From assembly GCA_910577685.1 (NCBI GenBank), contig CAJTOH010000001.1, positions 117,984 through 181,983 of the forward strand: a DNA stretch of 64,000 bases. Reading direction: 5' to 3'. The DNA comes from an uncultured Dorea sp. (GTDB taxonomy: Bacteria > Bacillota > Clostridia > Lachnospirales > Lachnospiraceae). The first letter of the stretch is position 1. Each line of letters starts with the position of its first letter. The notes below the pieces were generated by a model. It made no database searches. It saw only the letters and a list, made by a program, of their open reading frames with translations, and was not told where the DNA came from. The translations under genes and the position numbers were made by a program. Shown here one piece after another: positions 17,146 to 25,791 of this stretch.

Positions 17146-18467
17146 TCCGGTGTTTTACACACATCAAAACCAACCCGGAAGGTACATCCCCCGCCTTCCG
17201 TATCCATAACTTCAATCTTAACCCCCATCTGTTTTGCAAGGGACTGCGCAATCGAGAGACCCAGCCCAAAATGTTCCTTATCCTTTCGTGAAGCGTCGCT
17301 TTGGTAAAATCTGCCGAAGATCAAGGCTTTCTGCTCATCTGATATCCCCGGCCCGTGGTCTGAGACGGAAACCGTAAGTTTCCGGCCCTCCCTTGCGGCT
17401 CGGATTTCGATTACAGGTTTCCCGTCTGCGGCACAGTCGTTTCCGCGGCATCCATACGCGATAGCATTATCCAAAAATATAGAAAAAAGCTGATGAATAC
17501 ACTGAGCGCTGCCTGATATGTCAGGAAGCAGCTCGTCCGGAAGTATGAGCCTCAGCCGAATATTTTTAGAATTACAGAGAGGCTCGTAGGTTTCAAACAG
17601 CCGGAGAAGCAGAAGGTCGATTTCCACAGGCACCATTTGCCGGGGCGTTTTCACGGTATCGGCAGAGGTCAGCCAGAGGAGATTTTTAATCAGTTTCCCG
17701 GAACGGTTACATTCGCTTAGAATGAGACGGTTCATTTTCTCAGCCTGTTCAGGCATGGTTAAACTAGTTGTAGCGCAGTTCTGTATTACCGCCAGAGGAG
17801 AGCGGAGCTCATGGGAGGCGGCGGCAATAAAGTCTGTCTGCTTCTTATGAAATTCGGCGATGGGAGCCACGGCTTTTGCGGCAACAAAACGGCTGACCAG
17901 AAAAAGCGCCAGCATCCCAAGAATATTCAGTATCAGGAAGAGGCAAAGGCGCAGGGGTTCCTGATTTTTCAGCTCCGTAATGTCGGAAAGGAGCGTCAGG
18001 GAACGGAAGCCGTCTTTTGTCGCCAGTACGACTACGGTTCCCTGATAGGTATCATGGTTTTTGCCCTCCAATGTGAAAATAGAAGACTTCTGTATAGTAG
18101 AGGAATAGGGGCGGAGGGAGGTATCGACATGCTCCTTACGCGCCTGCTCTTTCGCCAGTTCGATCAGGGTTTTCCGGTCTGTATTAGGCTCCCATGAGCC
18201 GGAGAAGAACAGCGGAATCCGGTTTTCCTCGATATGGATGATCAGCCTGTGGTCATGTTCCAGACTGGAAAGCCAGTCGTCCGAGAACAAATATGCCCCT
18301 TCAAGCTGGTAGGTCAGGTTCAGGATTTGGTTCTGTAAGGATACCGTCTGTTCGTTCCTTGCCAGGGAAGTCTGCCAGAAGAAGAGGATGAAGAGGATCA
18401 GCGACAGGATCAGGCTGGTAGGGATGACAAAAAGAAGGGTCAGACGCCAGCCTAATTTCCGGATCAT
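17142..18467 (-). CDS. Sensor histidine kinase
   Basis: About 441 residues. The start is ATG 18465-18467, which overlaps the stop of the response regulator as ATGA. There are two membrane segments (near residues 10-30 and 165-190) around an extracytoplasmic sensor domain of about 130 residues, then the H-box AAASHELRSPLAVIQN, N-box FLDNAIAYG, G1 DHGPGI and G2 FGLGLSIAQSLA. Paired with the OmpR-type regulator immediately upstream. The pair is divergent from the transport locus at 19380, so it probably regulates it. Its 3' end overlaps larE by 4 bases. Confidence 0.88.
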   Translation of the reverse strand: MIRKLGWRLTLLFVIPTSLILSLILFILFFWQTSLARNEQTVSLQNQILNLTYQLEGAYLFSDDWLSSLEHDHRLIIHIEENRIPLFFSGSWEPNTDRKTLIELAKEQARKEHVDTSLRPYSSTIQKSSIFTLEGKNHDTYQGTVVVLATKDGFRSLTLLSDITELKNQEPLRLCLFLILNILGMLALFLVSRFVAAKAVAPIAEFHKKQTDFIAAASHELRSPLAVIQNCATTSLTMPEQAEKMNRLILSECNRSGKLIKNLLWLTSADTVKTPRQMVPVEIDLLLLRLFETYEPLCNSKNIRLRLILPDELLPDISGSAQCIHQLFSIFLDNAIAYGCRGNDCAADGKPVIEIRAAREGRKLTVSVSDHGPGISDEQKALIFGRFYQSDASRKDKEHFGLGLSIAQSLAKQMGVKIEVMDTEGGGCTFRVGFDVCKTPD

Positions 18468-19156
18468 GCCCCTGCCTCCAGCCTGTACCCAATACCGTGG
18501 ACGGTTCGGATGCATACCCGGCTGTTCAAATTGCGCAGATGTTTGCGCAGATAATAGATATAGGTGTCCAAATTACCGTCCTCAACCTCGCCGTCAGGCC
18601 CCCAGACACGCGTATAGATGAGCTGGCGCGCCAGCGTCTGGTTGGGGCGGAGGAGAAAGAATTCAAGGAGAACGGCTTCACGGCGGGACAGGCGTATCTT
18701 TGCATCCCGGGAGGACGCCCCCGTGAGGGAGAGTTCAAGGTTTGTAGGAGAGAAGGCAAGGTCTTCGAAACTTAACGTCTCCGAAACTTCCAGCGTCTCC
18801 GGACGGCGGCACAGCGCACGGATTCTGGCAAGAAGCTCTCCGATATCATAGGGCTTCACAAGATAGTCGTCCGCCCCGTTGTCAAGTCCGGCGATCCGTT
18901 CTTCCACGGAATCCACGGCCGTTGCCAGAATAACCGGAATACGGACGTTGTTTTCACGTATAATTTTGAGCAGGGCAATCCCGTCCATGCCCGGAAGCAT
19001 CCGATCCAGTATAATCAAGTCGTAGACCGGCTGCATGGCGTAGTAGAGAGCCTCCATTCCGCTGCGGACGCAGTCTGCTTCTATCCCTTGATGCTCAAAC
19101 TGTAGTTTTAAGGTTTCACATAGCTGTTCGTCGTCTTCGATAATCAGAATCCGCAT
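18464..19156 (-). CDS. OmpR/PhoB-type response regulator
   Basis: 230 residues: receiver with acidic pocket EDDE, phospho-acceptor Asp about 51 (IILDRMLPGMDG) and Lys in LVKPYD, then a winged-helix effector domain ending RTVHGIGYRLE. Coupled to the kinase by a 4-base overlap. The 223-base divergent region to its right (19157-19379) contains a perfect 19-base palindrome that could be its operator. Confidence 0.9.
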   Translation of the reverse strand: MRILIIEDDEQLCETLKLQFEHQGIEADCVRSGMEALYYAMQPVYDLIILDRMLPGMDGIALLKIIRENNVRIPVILATAVDSVEERIAGLDNGADDYLVKPYDIGELLARIRALCRRPETLEVSETLSFEDLAFSPTNLELSLTGASSRDAKIRLSRREAVLLEFFLLRPNQTLARQLIYTRVWGPDGEVEDGNLDTYIYYLRKHLRNLNSRVCIRTVHGIGYRLEAGA

Positions 19157-19257
19157 GTCTTACATCCTCTTTCCATATGCAAATCTTTCTTTAATGTACG
19201 TCCCAATGAAGGGTCCCGCACCTCTATATGTTTTTTATTATACCATAGAAATCTCAA

Positions 19258-19276
19258 AATAATCTTTAAGATTATT
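19258..19276. promoter_or_regulatory. Perfect 19-base palindrome in the divergent control region
   Basis: AATAATCTT, a central T, then AAGATTATT. It sits midway between the response regulator gene (minus) and the solute-binding protein gene (plus), followed by related AAGATTTTTTTAGATTT sequence and a TATGAT-like -10 near 19312. A plausible binding site for the adjacent regulator; binding itself is not shown by sequence. Confidence 0.45.
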
Positions 19277-19379
19277 GTGCTGTCTTCAAAGATTTTTTTA
19301 GATTTAACTGGTATGATAATCCCAGAAGCTGCTTAAGAGATTGTATTGCGGCAAAAAACCAAAGTAAGGAGCAACGTTT

Positions 19380-21602
19380 ATGAAGATGAAGAAAATATTC
19401 AGCCTGCTCATGGCAGTAATTCTCACAGCAAGTCTGGCCGCCGGATGTAAAAAGCAGGATGGTGCGGAAGGCAAAAAAGACGGCGGTGTTTCAGCTAAGG
19501 GCCGTTACGTAGAACAGGAAATTGATCTGCCAAAAGAAGCAGGGGAAGCCATAGGTATTCTGGATTTGGAGGACGGTGTGACGTTCTATGCCAGAACTGA
19601 AGAGGGCTATTACAGTTACGTCTTAAGGAACGGGACATGGACAGATCCCGAAGAGGTCTCTTTTATGACAGACGCGAGGGAACGGCTGGGGCTTTCGGCT
19701 GAATTTGTTTATTCCGGGGAAGACGGAGCCGTATATGCAATAGCGTATCCGGAGCGGGACGATATTGCATATGGACAACACATTATAAAGGACGCGGGAG
19801 ACGGGAGCGCGCTGGACTGCACTCCTGCGTCGTGTCTGGAAGCGGATGAAAGCGGCTTTACGGAGATGATCGTTGATTTGGCGGTATTTGAGGACGGTAC
19901 GATGGCGCTTGCGGATATGGGCGGTTTGGTGAAATTCTATCAAGACGGAAAAAAGATAGGGGAGCTGCCGAAGAGCCTTCCCTATGTGGCGTCGGATCAC
20001 AAGCCGGTGATGGCGGTATCCGGCGGGCGTATGGCAATATTCGGAGAAGACAGGCATAGTATAGACTTCTATACTCTGGATAACTTGGAAAAAACGGACA
20101 GCATAGATATGAAACAGGAGCTTGTGGAAGCAATTATCGTTCCGGGAGAAGAAGGAATCTGGTATGTGGTAGACAAAAAGGGCATCCGGCGGATCACGGA
20201 ACAAGGAAGTATTGTAGAAACTATAATGGATGGAACAGGCGCGCTGATGAGTACGGATTCGGCATATCTGATCAACTTTCTCCATTATGAGGGAGATGAA
20301 TTCTATGGGCTGTACGGCATTGCAAAAGGCGCAGCCAGACTGATGCATTATCGATATGATAAAGACGTTAAGGCGGTTCCGGACGAGACGCTGAGTATTT
20401 ACGGTGTTTCGGAGAACCAGACGATATCCCAGGCAGTTTACACATTTCAGAGTAAGCATCCGGATGTCAGGGTAGATTATCATACTGCCGCGGGAAATGA
20501 GGAGATTCCCCTTTCCGAAACAATCCGCACGCTCAACGCGGAGCTGCTTAATGGCAGCGGCGCAGATATACTGATTCTGGACGGACTTCCGATAGACTCT
20601 TATATTGAAAAAGGGATTTTGTCGGATATATCGAAGCTTGGAGACAGATTGTCGGAGAATGGCGTCCTGATGGACGTAATAGGGAATACGGCGTCCCGGG
20701 ATGGAAAGATCTATGCTGTTCCGGCAAGAATCGGGGTGCCGATAATCTTTGGGGATGAGGCGAAGGCCGAGGCATGCAAGGATCCGGATACATTCCACAC
20801 ATATCTGGAGCAAAACCCGGGGGAGAGGCTGTTCGGGACTACGACCCATGATCTTGCAGGAATGACTTTGTTAAATAGTTTTTACGGGGATCTTATGAAG
20901 GAACAGGGCGGCTTTTCCGAGGAGAAACTTAAGCGGTTCCTAGACGACTGGATGAAACTGTGCGAGATACAGAACACAAGGGGGATCGAAGCGGAGATGG
21001 AGTTACCGACGAGCGCTTGGGAGCGGAGGAACACCGAGTTCAGCTCCGGCATGGGCTTAAAGAACGACCCTGTGATGATCGAGGAGATTGACGGGCTTAT
21101 TTCATCCATAGTTCCCTATACTATTGCAAGGGATAAAAAGGAGACGCCGGAAAGCCTGAATCAATACTACGTGCCGCAGGTAATCGCAGGCATCAATGCG
21201 TCTTCCAAACAGCAGGAGCTTGCGGAAGAGTTTATAGAGTGTCTTTTTGACGAAGGAGTCCAGAAGATGGATTGTTCGGACGGCTTTCCGGTACTCAAAA
21301 GCGCGCTTGCGTATCAGGCGGAATATGTAGAGACCCCGGAGGCGATGAATTTAAGTTACAGCATAGGCTCCCAGAACCCGGAGACAGGGGAGGAGGTACA
21401 GTTTGGCGCGGCGTATCCGCCAAAAGACGAGGTAAACCAGTTGATCCGGATCATAGAGGAACTGAGCGTGCCGTTTATGATGGACGGCATGATAAGGGAT
21501 ACGCTGCTTACGGAGATGGAGAACTGCTATAACGGGAAACAATCCACGGAAGAGACGGCGAAAGCAATCTGCCGGAAGGTAGATACCTACCTTTCAGAAT
21601 AG
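19380..21602 (+). CDS. Oversized solute-binding lipoprotein (ABC importer type)
   Basis: 740 residues, against about 420-450 for usual sugar-binding proteins. The lipobox is LAAGC (Cys about 23). Residues from roughly 45 to 335 form an extra beta-rich domain with repeated strand-turn units (VTFYARTEEGYYSYVL, GAVYAIAYPERD, FEDGTMALADMGGLVKFY, IWYVVDKKGIRRI), resembling a propeller-like fold. From about 340 a normal extracellular-binding-protein domain begins (QTISQAVYTFQSKHPDVRVDYHTA, then ADILILDGLPIDSYIEKGILSDIS). It leads a tightly packed operon with two sugar-type permeases, an adaptor and an FtsX-like protein. The ligand is not predictable. No ATPase is encoded here. Confidence 0.8.
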   Translation: MKMKKIFSLLMAVILTASLAAGCKKQDGAEGKKDGGVSAKGRYVEQEIDLPKEAGEAIGILDLEDGVTFYARTEEGYYSYVLRNGTWTDPEEVSFMTDARERLGLSAEFVYSGEDGAVYAIAYPERDDIAYGQHIIKDAGDGSALDCTPASCLEADESGFTEMIVDLAVFEDGTMALADMGGLVKFYQDGKKIGELPKSLPYVASDHKPVMAVSGGRMAIFGEDRHSIDFYTLDNLEKTDSIDMKQELVEAIIVPGEEGIWYVVDKKGIRRITEQGSIVETIMDGTGALMSTDSAYLINFLHYEGDEFYGLYGIAKGAARLMHYRYDKDVKAVPDETLSIYGVSENQTISQAVYTFQSKHPDVRVDYHTAAGNEEIPLSETIRTLNAELLNGSGADILILDGLPIDSYIEKGILSDISKLGDRLSENGVLMDVIGNTASRDGKIYAVPARIGVPIIFGDEAKAEACKDPDTFHTYLEQNPGERLFGTTTHDLAGMTLLNSFYGDLMKEQGGFSEEKLKRFLDDWMKLCEIQNTRGIEAEMELPTSAWERRNTEFSSGMGLKNDPVMIEEIDGLISSIVPYTIARDKKETPESLNQYYVPQVIAGINASSKQQELAEEFIECLFDEGVQKMDCSDGFPVLKSALAYQAEYVETPEAMNLSYSIGSQNPETGEEVQFGAAYPPKDEVNQLIRIIEELSVPFMMDGMIRDTLLTEMENCYNGKQSTEETAKAICRKVDTYLSE

Positions 21603-21607
21603 ATGTT

Positions 21608-22453
21608 ATGAAGAAAAAGGAACAGAATTTGGCGTATCTGTTTTTGCTCCCAAGCCTTGCGGGAACGTCTGCGTTTGTGCTTGCGCCGTTCGCAGACGTG
21701 ATACGCCGGTCCTTCTATAAGGCTGTGGGAAATACATTTGTAGGAACCGCAAACTATCGGGGTGTGTTGGAAAACCAGGCGTTTCAGCAGGCGGCGGCAA
21801 ACACTGTCAGATTTTTATGTATCTGCCTTCCGCTGCTTCTTTTCCTGTCCTTTGGCGCCGCGCTTATGCTTTACAGTCTGCCTGCGGCGAAGGCATTGTT
21901 TCAGACTGTGTTTCTGCTGCCTATGGCTGTCCCTGTGGCGTCTCTGGCAGTATTCTGGAAGATTATTTTCCATGGAAACGGGTTACTGAATGAGATCCTT
22001 GAGTTATTCCGCATGAAGGGGAGGGACTGGATGGGTACGGACGCGGCGTTCTGGATTCTGGTGTTTTCCTACATATGGAAGAATATGGGGTATGATGTGG
22101 TGCTGTGGATTGCGGCCCTCTCGGGCATAGGGGAGGAGCAGTACGAAGCGGCGCGCGTGAGCGGGGCAGGTTCCTTTGCGTGTTTCTTCTATATTACATT
22201 GCCGCAGATGAAGCCGGGGATCGTTATGATCGGGATACTGTCCTTCGTCAATGCGTTTCGGGTATTCAGGGAGGCATACCTGATTGCCGGGGATTATCCC
22301 CACGAGAGCATTTACATGCTGCAGCATCTGTTCAATAACTGGTTCACGAAGCTGGATATCCAGAAAATGAGCGCGGCTGCCGTGATGATGGCTTTCGCGG
22401 TCAGTATGGTTTTATATCTTCTGGAGAAGTGGAACGGGAAGCACGAAATATAG
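21608..22453 (+). CDS. Carbohydrate ABC transporter permease (MalF/UgpA type)
   Basis: 281 residues, six membrane segments, with the EAA loop EAARVSGAGSFACFFYITLPQMKP that docks the ATPase. It starts 6 bases after the binding protein gene. It needs a shared MsmX-type ATPase encoded elsewhere, as is usual for Firmicutes CUT1 systems. Confidence 0.88.
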   Translation: MKKKEQNLAYLFLLPSLAGTSAFVLAPFADVIRRSFYKAVGNTFVGTANYRGVLENQAFQQAAANTVRFLCICLPLLLFLSFGAALMLYSLPAAKALFQTVFLLPMAVPVASLAVFWKIIFHGNGLLNEILELFRMKGRDWMGTDAAFWILVFSYIWKNMGYDVVLWIAALSGIGEEQYEAARVSGAGSFACFFYITLPQMKPGIVMIGILSFVNAFRVFREAYLIAGDYPHESIYMLQHLFNNWFTKLDIQKMSAAAVMMAFAVSMVLYLLEKWNGKHEI

Positions 22454-22540
22454 ATCAGGCAAGAAGGGATCGGAAGCCGGCGGTTAATGGAAAGATAGAT
22501 CAGGCAAAGAAGGGATCGGAAGCCGGCGGTTAATGGAAAG
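22450..22540 (+). repeat. Tandem duplication of a 45/46-bp translation-initiation region
   Basis: Bases 22450-22494 recur at 22495-22540 with a single-base length difference (CAAG versus CAAAG). The first copy overlaps the upstream permease stop. Each copy contains AAGGGATCGG and an ATG; in the first copy that ATG is followed after two codons by TAG, whereas in the second copy it runs into the second permease gene. Confidence 0.85.
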
Positions 22541-23399
22541 GCGGGACAGGATGAGATGGAAGAAATATATCCCTGTATATGCAGTTTTAGGTTTGGCGGG
22601 CCTTATCATGGTTCTGCCCGTCGCCATGATGCTGTTTAATTCAATCATGGGATCACAGGAGATAAAGGAAGCGTACGGCGCAGTGTTGGGGGAGGGCGCG
22701 GGGAAACTCTCGGTAAGGTTTCTCCCCGTATATCCTACACTGCGGCCCTATGTGGAGCTTTTGCTGGATTCGCCGGATTTTTTCGTGATGTTCTGGAATT
22801 CGGTGAAACAGGTGTTTTCTGTCCTGATTGGCCAGACCGTTGTCGGAACCATGGCGGCATGGGCATTTGCGAGATACGAATTCGCGGGAAGGAAACCGTT
22901 GTTTCTGATGTATATGATCCTCATGGTTATGCCGTTTCAGGTGACAATGGTATCCAGTTATCTGGTATTGTCGAAACTCGCTCTTCTGGACACCCATTTG
23001 GCGCTGATCCTGCCGGGGATTTTCTCCACCTTTCCGGTATTTATTATGGAGAAATTCTTCCGGGCAATCCCAAAAGAAGTATTTGAAGCGGCGAAGGTGG
23101 ACGGCGCGGGAGAAGTTACGAGTTTCCTGTGGATCGGGATTCCCCTTGGCAGCCCGGGGATCATCTCCGCGCTGATCTTAAATTTCCTCGAATATTGGAA
23201 TTCGGTGGAAGCGCCGATGACATTTTTGAAAACGAAGTCGAAGCTGCCTCTCTCTTTGTATCTGCCTAAGATTACGATGGATCAGATGAGCGTATCCTTC
23301 GCGGCGTCTATTGTCATGATGCTGCCTTCTGTGCTGGGATTTTTGTGGGGAAGGGATTATCTGCAGAAAGGGATTGAGGCGTCGGGGCTTAAGGAGTGA
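22533..23399 (+). CDS. Carbohydrate ABC transporter permease (MalG/UgpE type)
   Basis: 288 residues with six membrane segments and the EAA loop EAAKVDGAGEVTSFLWIGIPLGSPG. Two starts are possible: ATG 22533 inside the second copy of the tandem duplication, or ATG 22551, which follows GGCGGGACAGG and begins right at the charged N-terminus. I keep 22533 but regard 22551 as equally likely. The stop is immediately followed by the adaptor gene. Confidence 0.85.
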   Translation: MERRDRMRWKKYIPVYAVLGLAGLIMVLPVAMMLFNSIMGSQEIKEAYGAVLGEGAGKLSVRFLPVYPTLRPYVELLLDSPDFFVMFWNSVKQVFSVLIGQTVVGTMAAWAFARYEFAGRKPLFLMYMILMVMPFQVTMVSSYLVLSKLALLDTHLALILPGIFSTFPVFIMEKFFRAIPKEVFEAAKVDGAGEVTSFLWIGIPLGSPGIISALILNFLEYWNSVEAPMTFLKTKSKLPLSLYLPKITMDQMSVSFAASIVMMLPSVLGFLWGRDYLQKGIEASGLKE

Positions 23400-23401
23400 A
23401 T

Positions 23402-24739
23402 ATGAAAAGAAAAATTCTGAAAATAATCCTGTCGTTTTTTATGGTAATGATTTTCTGCACGCTGATTGCGCGGGGAGCGGCGTCCCTGACTGTGGCGAAG
23501 GTAAAGACTGAAAGGGCAGGCCGGGGCAGTCTGTCGGAAGAATTCGAGGGAGAGGGAACAATCCGGGCGGAGGATAAGGTATACCAGTCGCTGCCAAAGG
23601 GACAGAAATTGGTGGATATTCTGGCGAGTCCGGGGAGCAGCGTACAGGCGGGAGAGGGAGTCCTACAGTTCGACCTAGGGTATCTGGAAGAAAGCATGAA
23701 CAAGCAGGCTCAGGAGATTGAGAAACTGAAATACCGTATGGAGCAGCAGCGCATTTTGGGGACGGCGCAGGCCCGGACGCCGGCAACGGCGCAGGCAGGC
23801 CTTTCGGTCAACGAGGCGGCGGATGCGCTTGAAGAAGCGCGGTATACCTATCAGCAGGCGCAGAATCAGTACGACGAGGCGCAGGCCCGGACGCCGGCCG
23901 GCTCCGAGGAGGAGGATCTTGCGCTTGAAGAAGAAAAGGCGAGGCTCCAATCGGAGCTGGAAAATGCATACGCTTCCTTGCAGGAAGCCCAGCGGGCATA
24001 CGCCTCGGCCGAGGGCGCTTACCAGATTGCAGAGCAGGACGATGCAAACAGCAGGGCAAATGACGCCGCGGCGCAGCAGGCTTCCCAGATGGCCGTAAAC
24101 GAGATGGAGGTGGAGCTTACCGCACTGCAAACCGAGTTGGACCAGCTTACCCGGTTGAGGGATGCGAATGGAACCGTCACGGCACAGGCGGACGGGATAT
24201 TTGAATCTGCCGGGGCGGCGGAGGGCAGCGTTACGTCAGGGACGGAACAGTTGGTGCTGATGGTAGGAGACATGGAGGCATGCGGTATTATCCCGGAAGA
24301 CCGGATTGCCACGGTTGCAGCGGGGGACGGAGTGGAGGTGCTGGTTCAGGGAGAGACGAAGAAGCAGTCCCTTGAGATCGGGCGGATCGGTCAGGACGAA
24401 GAGGGCAGGTACGTATGGTACGCCCCCCTGCTCCAAGCCTCCTACCGTGTAGGAACCAACATAACCTACCGGTACGGCAAGAAATCCGACAGCAGTTACG
24501 ACATGCTGATCCCCCTGTCAGCCCTCCGGGAATCCGGGGGAAGCAGCTATGTGCTGACAGCAGAGATAAAACCGGGGATTCTGGGCGAGTCCTATACTGC
24601 CGTGAAGGTCAGCGTCACGGTTCTTAACAAGGACGGCCATTCGGCGGCAGTGGAAACGAATCTGCCCCAGGATGCGAAGATTATCACGGAATCCAATAAA
24701 TACGTGAAAGAGGGTGACAGGGTACGTTTAAGCGAATAA
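23402..24739 (+). CDS. HlyD/RND-type membrane-fusion adaptor protein
   Basis: About 445 residues. An N-terminal membrane anchor (IILSFFMVMIFCTLIARGA), a biotinyl-lipoyl half-domain (EGEGTIRAEDKVYQSLPKGQKLVDILASPGSSVQAGEGVLQ), a long Ala/Glu/Gln-rich coiled coil (about 75-250, with duplicated ARTPA linkers), the returning lipoyl half (VTAQADGIFESAGAAEGSVTSGTEQL) and beta-barrel domains. Such adaptors normally serve MacB-like or type I exporters, which is odd behind sugar-importer permeases. Start ATG 23402 follows AAGGAG that overlaps the previous stop; a GTG two codons earlier is less likely. Confidence 0.8.
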   Translation: MKRKILKIILSFFMVMIFCTLIARGAASLTVAKVKTERAGRGSLSEEFEGEGTIRAEDKVYQSLPKGQKLVDILASPGSSVQAGEGVLQFDLGYLEESMNKQAQEIEKLKYRMEQQRILGTAQARTPATAQAGLSVNEAADALEEARYTYQQAQNQYDEAQARTPAGSEEEDLALEEEKARLQSELENAYASLQEAQRAYASAEGAYQIAEQDDANSRANDAAAQQASQMAVNEMEVELTALQTELDQLTRLRDANGTVTAQADGIFESAGAAEGSVTSGTEQLVLMVGDMEACGIIPEDRIATVAAGDGVEVLVQGETKKQSLEIGRIGQDEEGRYVWYAPLLQASYRVGTNITYRYGKKSDSSYDMLIPLSALRESGGSSYVLTAEIKPGILGESYTAVKVSVTVLNKDGHSAAVETNLPQDAKIITESNKYVKEGDRVRLSE

Positions 24740-24816
24740 AGCCATACTGCGCTAAGATTTTAACGCTGATATTTCTTGGCTGCGCAATCGGGGCGGATGC
24801 AGGATTTTACGTAAGG

Positions 24817-25761
24817 ATGGCAGAGATTGAAGGGCAGAGCGGATTCTACTATACGGAGCATGCGCTGGCAAGGGAGCAGACCAAAAAGTTCTGGGAAAAT
24901 GCTTCCGACGACGCCAGACGGGAGATACGGGATATAACGCTGTTTCGGGAATCCGGGGGAAAGCGTTTGGAGAATAGGGATCTAAACCGTGAAAGCAAGG
25001 TAAAGCTGGTGGAAACGGCGGGCAATATGAACCTTGTAACCCCCGGCAGGCTTATGGCGGGAGCCTATGTGACGGACAGCGACGCGAAGGGATGCGTGAT
25101 CAGCAAGAAGACGGCAGACTCTTTGTTCGGTTCCCTTGAGGTAACAGGAGAACAGGTGGCGATGGGGAAGAATACCTATTTTGTGCGGGGAATCGTGGAC
25201 ACGGAGGGAGAGCTGTGCATGATTCAGGGAGAGAAGGGCAGGACTTACTCCTGCATCCGCATCGAAGCGCCGGGGATCCCTCTGTCCGTGGTGCGCCGGC
25301 GGCTTGCCGGTATTTTAATGGAAGGAAAAGGCTGGATTTCAGAAGGCGACCTGTATCTGGGAATCGGAAGGATTCTCTTGTATCTGCCTTTGTGGGCGGT
25401 CTTGTTCATTCTGTTAAGCCGTATCCGGGAAATGCTTCCGGAAATACTCAGGTTTATGACGCCGGTCGCAGGTTTTGCGGGCGTGTGCGCCCTGCTGCTT
25501 ATAAGCCTGCGTTTCTCGGATGATTATGTGCCGAATTCATGGTCCGATTTCCCTTTCTTTACGCAGCTCGTTGAAGAGAAGAAACAGGCGTTCCTTGCTC
25601 TTATAAATCATCCCTTATACTATGCGGACGCCCAGATGCTGGGATGCCTTGCAGGAATACTGGCGGCAACGTCTGCGATATGCGGGATTCTGATAAAATA
25701 CGGTTCTGTGGTTGTTTTTAATAAATCAAGTTGCGAAATCGCAGAAGATTTACAATCATAA
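24817..25761 (+). CDS. FtsX/MacB-like membrane protein, start uncertain
   Basis: 314 residues from the first ATG: an extracytoplasmic domain of MacB-periplasmic-core type (TPGRLMAGAYVTDSDAKGCVISKKTADSLFG, then VAMGKNTYFVRGIVDTEG) followed by about three membrane segments (near 190-208, 218-238 and 280-300). The in-frame sequence upstream, from a TGA at about 24717, reads RIKPYCAKILTLIFLGCAIGADAGFYVRM, a clear membrane anchor, but contains no ATG, GTG or TTG. Either an unusual start is used or the gene was damaged at its 5' end. It probably works with the adaptor; an ATPase is not encoded nearby. Confidence 0.65.
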   Translation: MAEIEGQSGFYYTEHALAREQTKKFWENASDDARREIRDITLFRESGGKRLENRDLNRESKVKLVETAGNMNLVTPGRLMAGAYVTDSDAKGCVISKKTADSLFGSLEVTGEQVAMGKNTYFVRGIVDTEGELCMIQGEKGRTYSCIRIEAPGIPLSVVRRRLAGILMEGKGWISEGDLYLGIGRILLYLPLWAVLFILLSRIREMLPEILRFMTPVAGFAGVCALLLISLRFSDDYVPNSWSDFPFFTQLVEEKKQAFLALINHPLYYADAQMLGCLAGILAATSAICGILIKYGSVVVFNKSSCEIAEDLQS

Positions 25762-25791
25762 ATACGGTATCGCTATGTTAAAATAAAAAGT

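Noticed and set aside
19623..20849. A 408-codon minus-strand open frame opposite the large binding protein
   Set aside because: Antisense to the lipoprotein gene, with biased composition and no credible start or domain.
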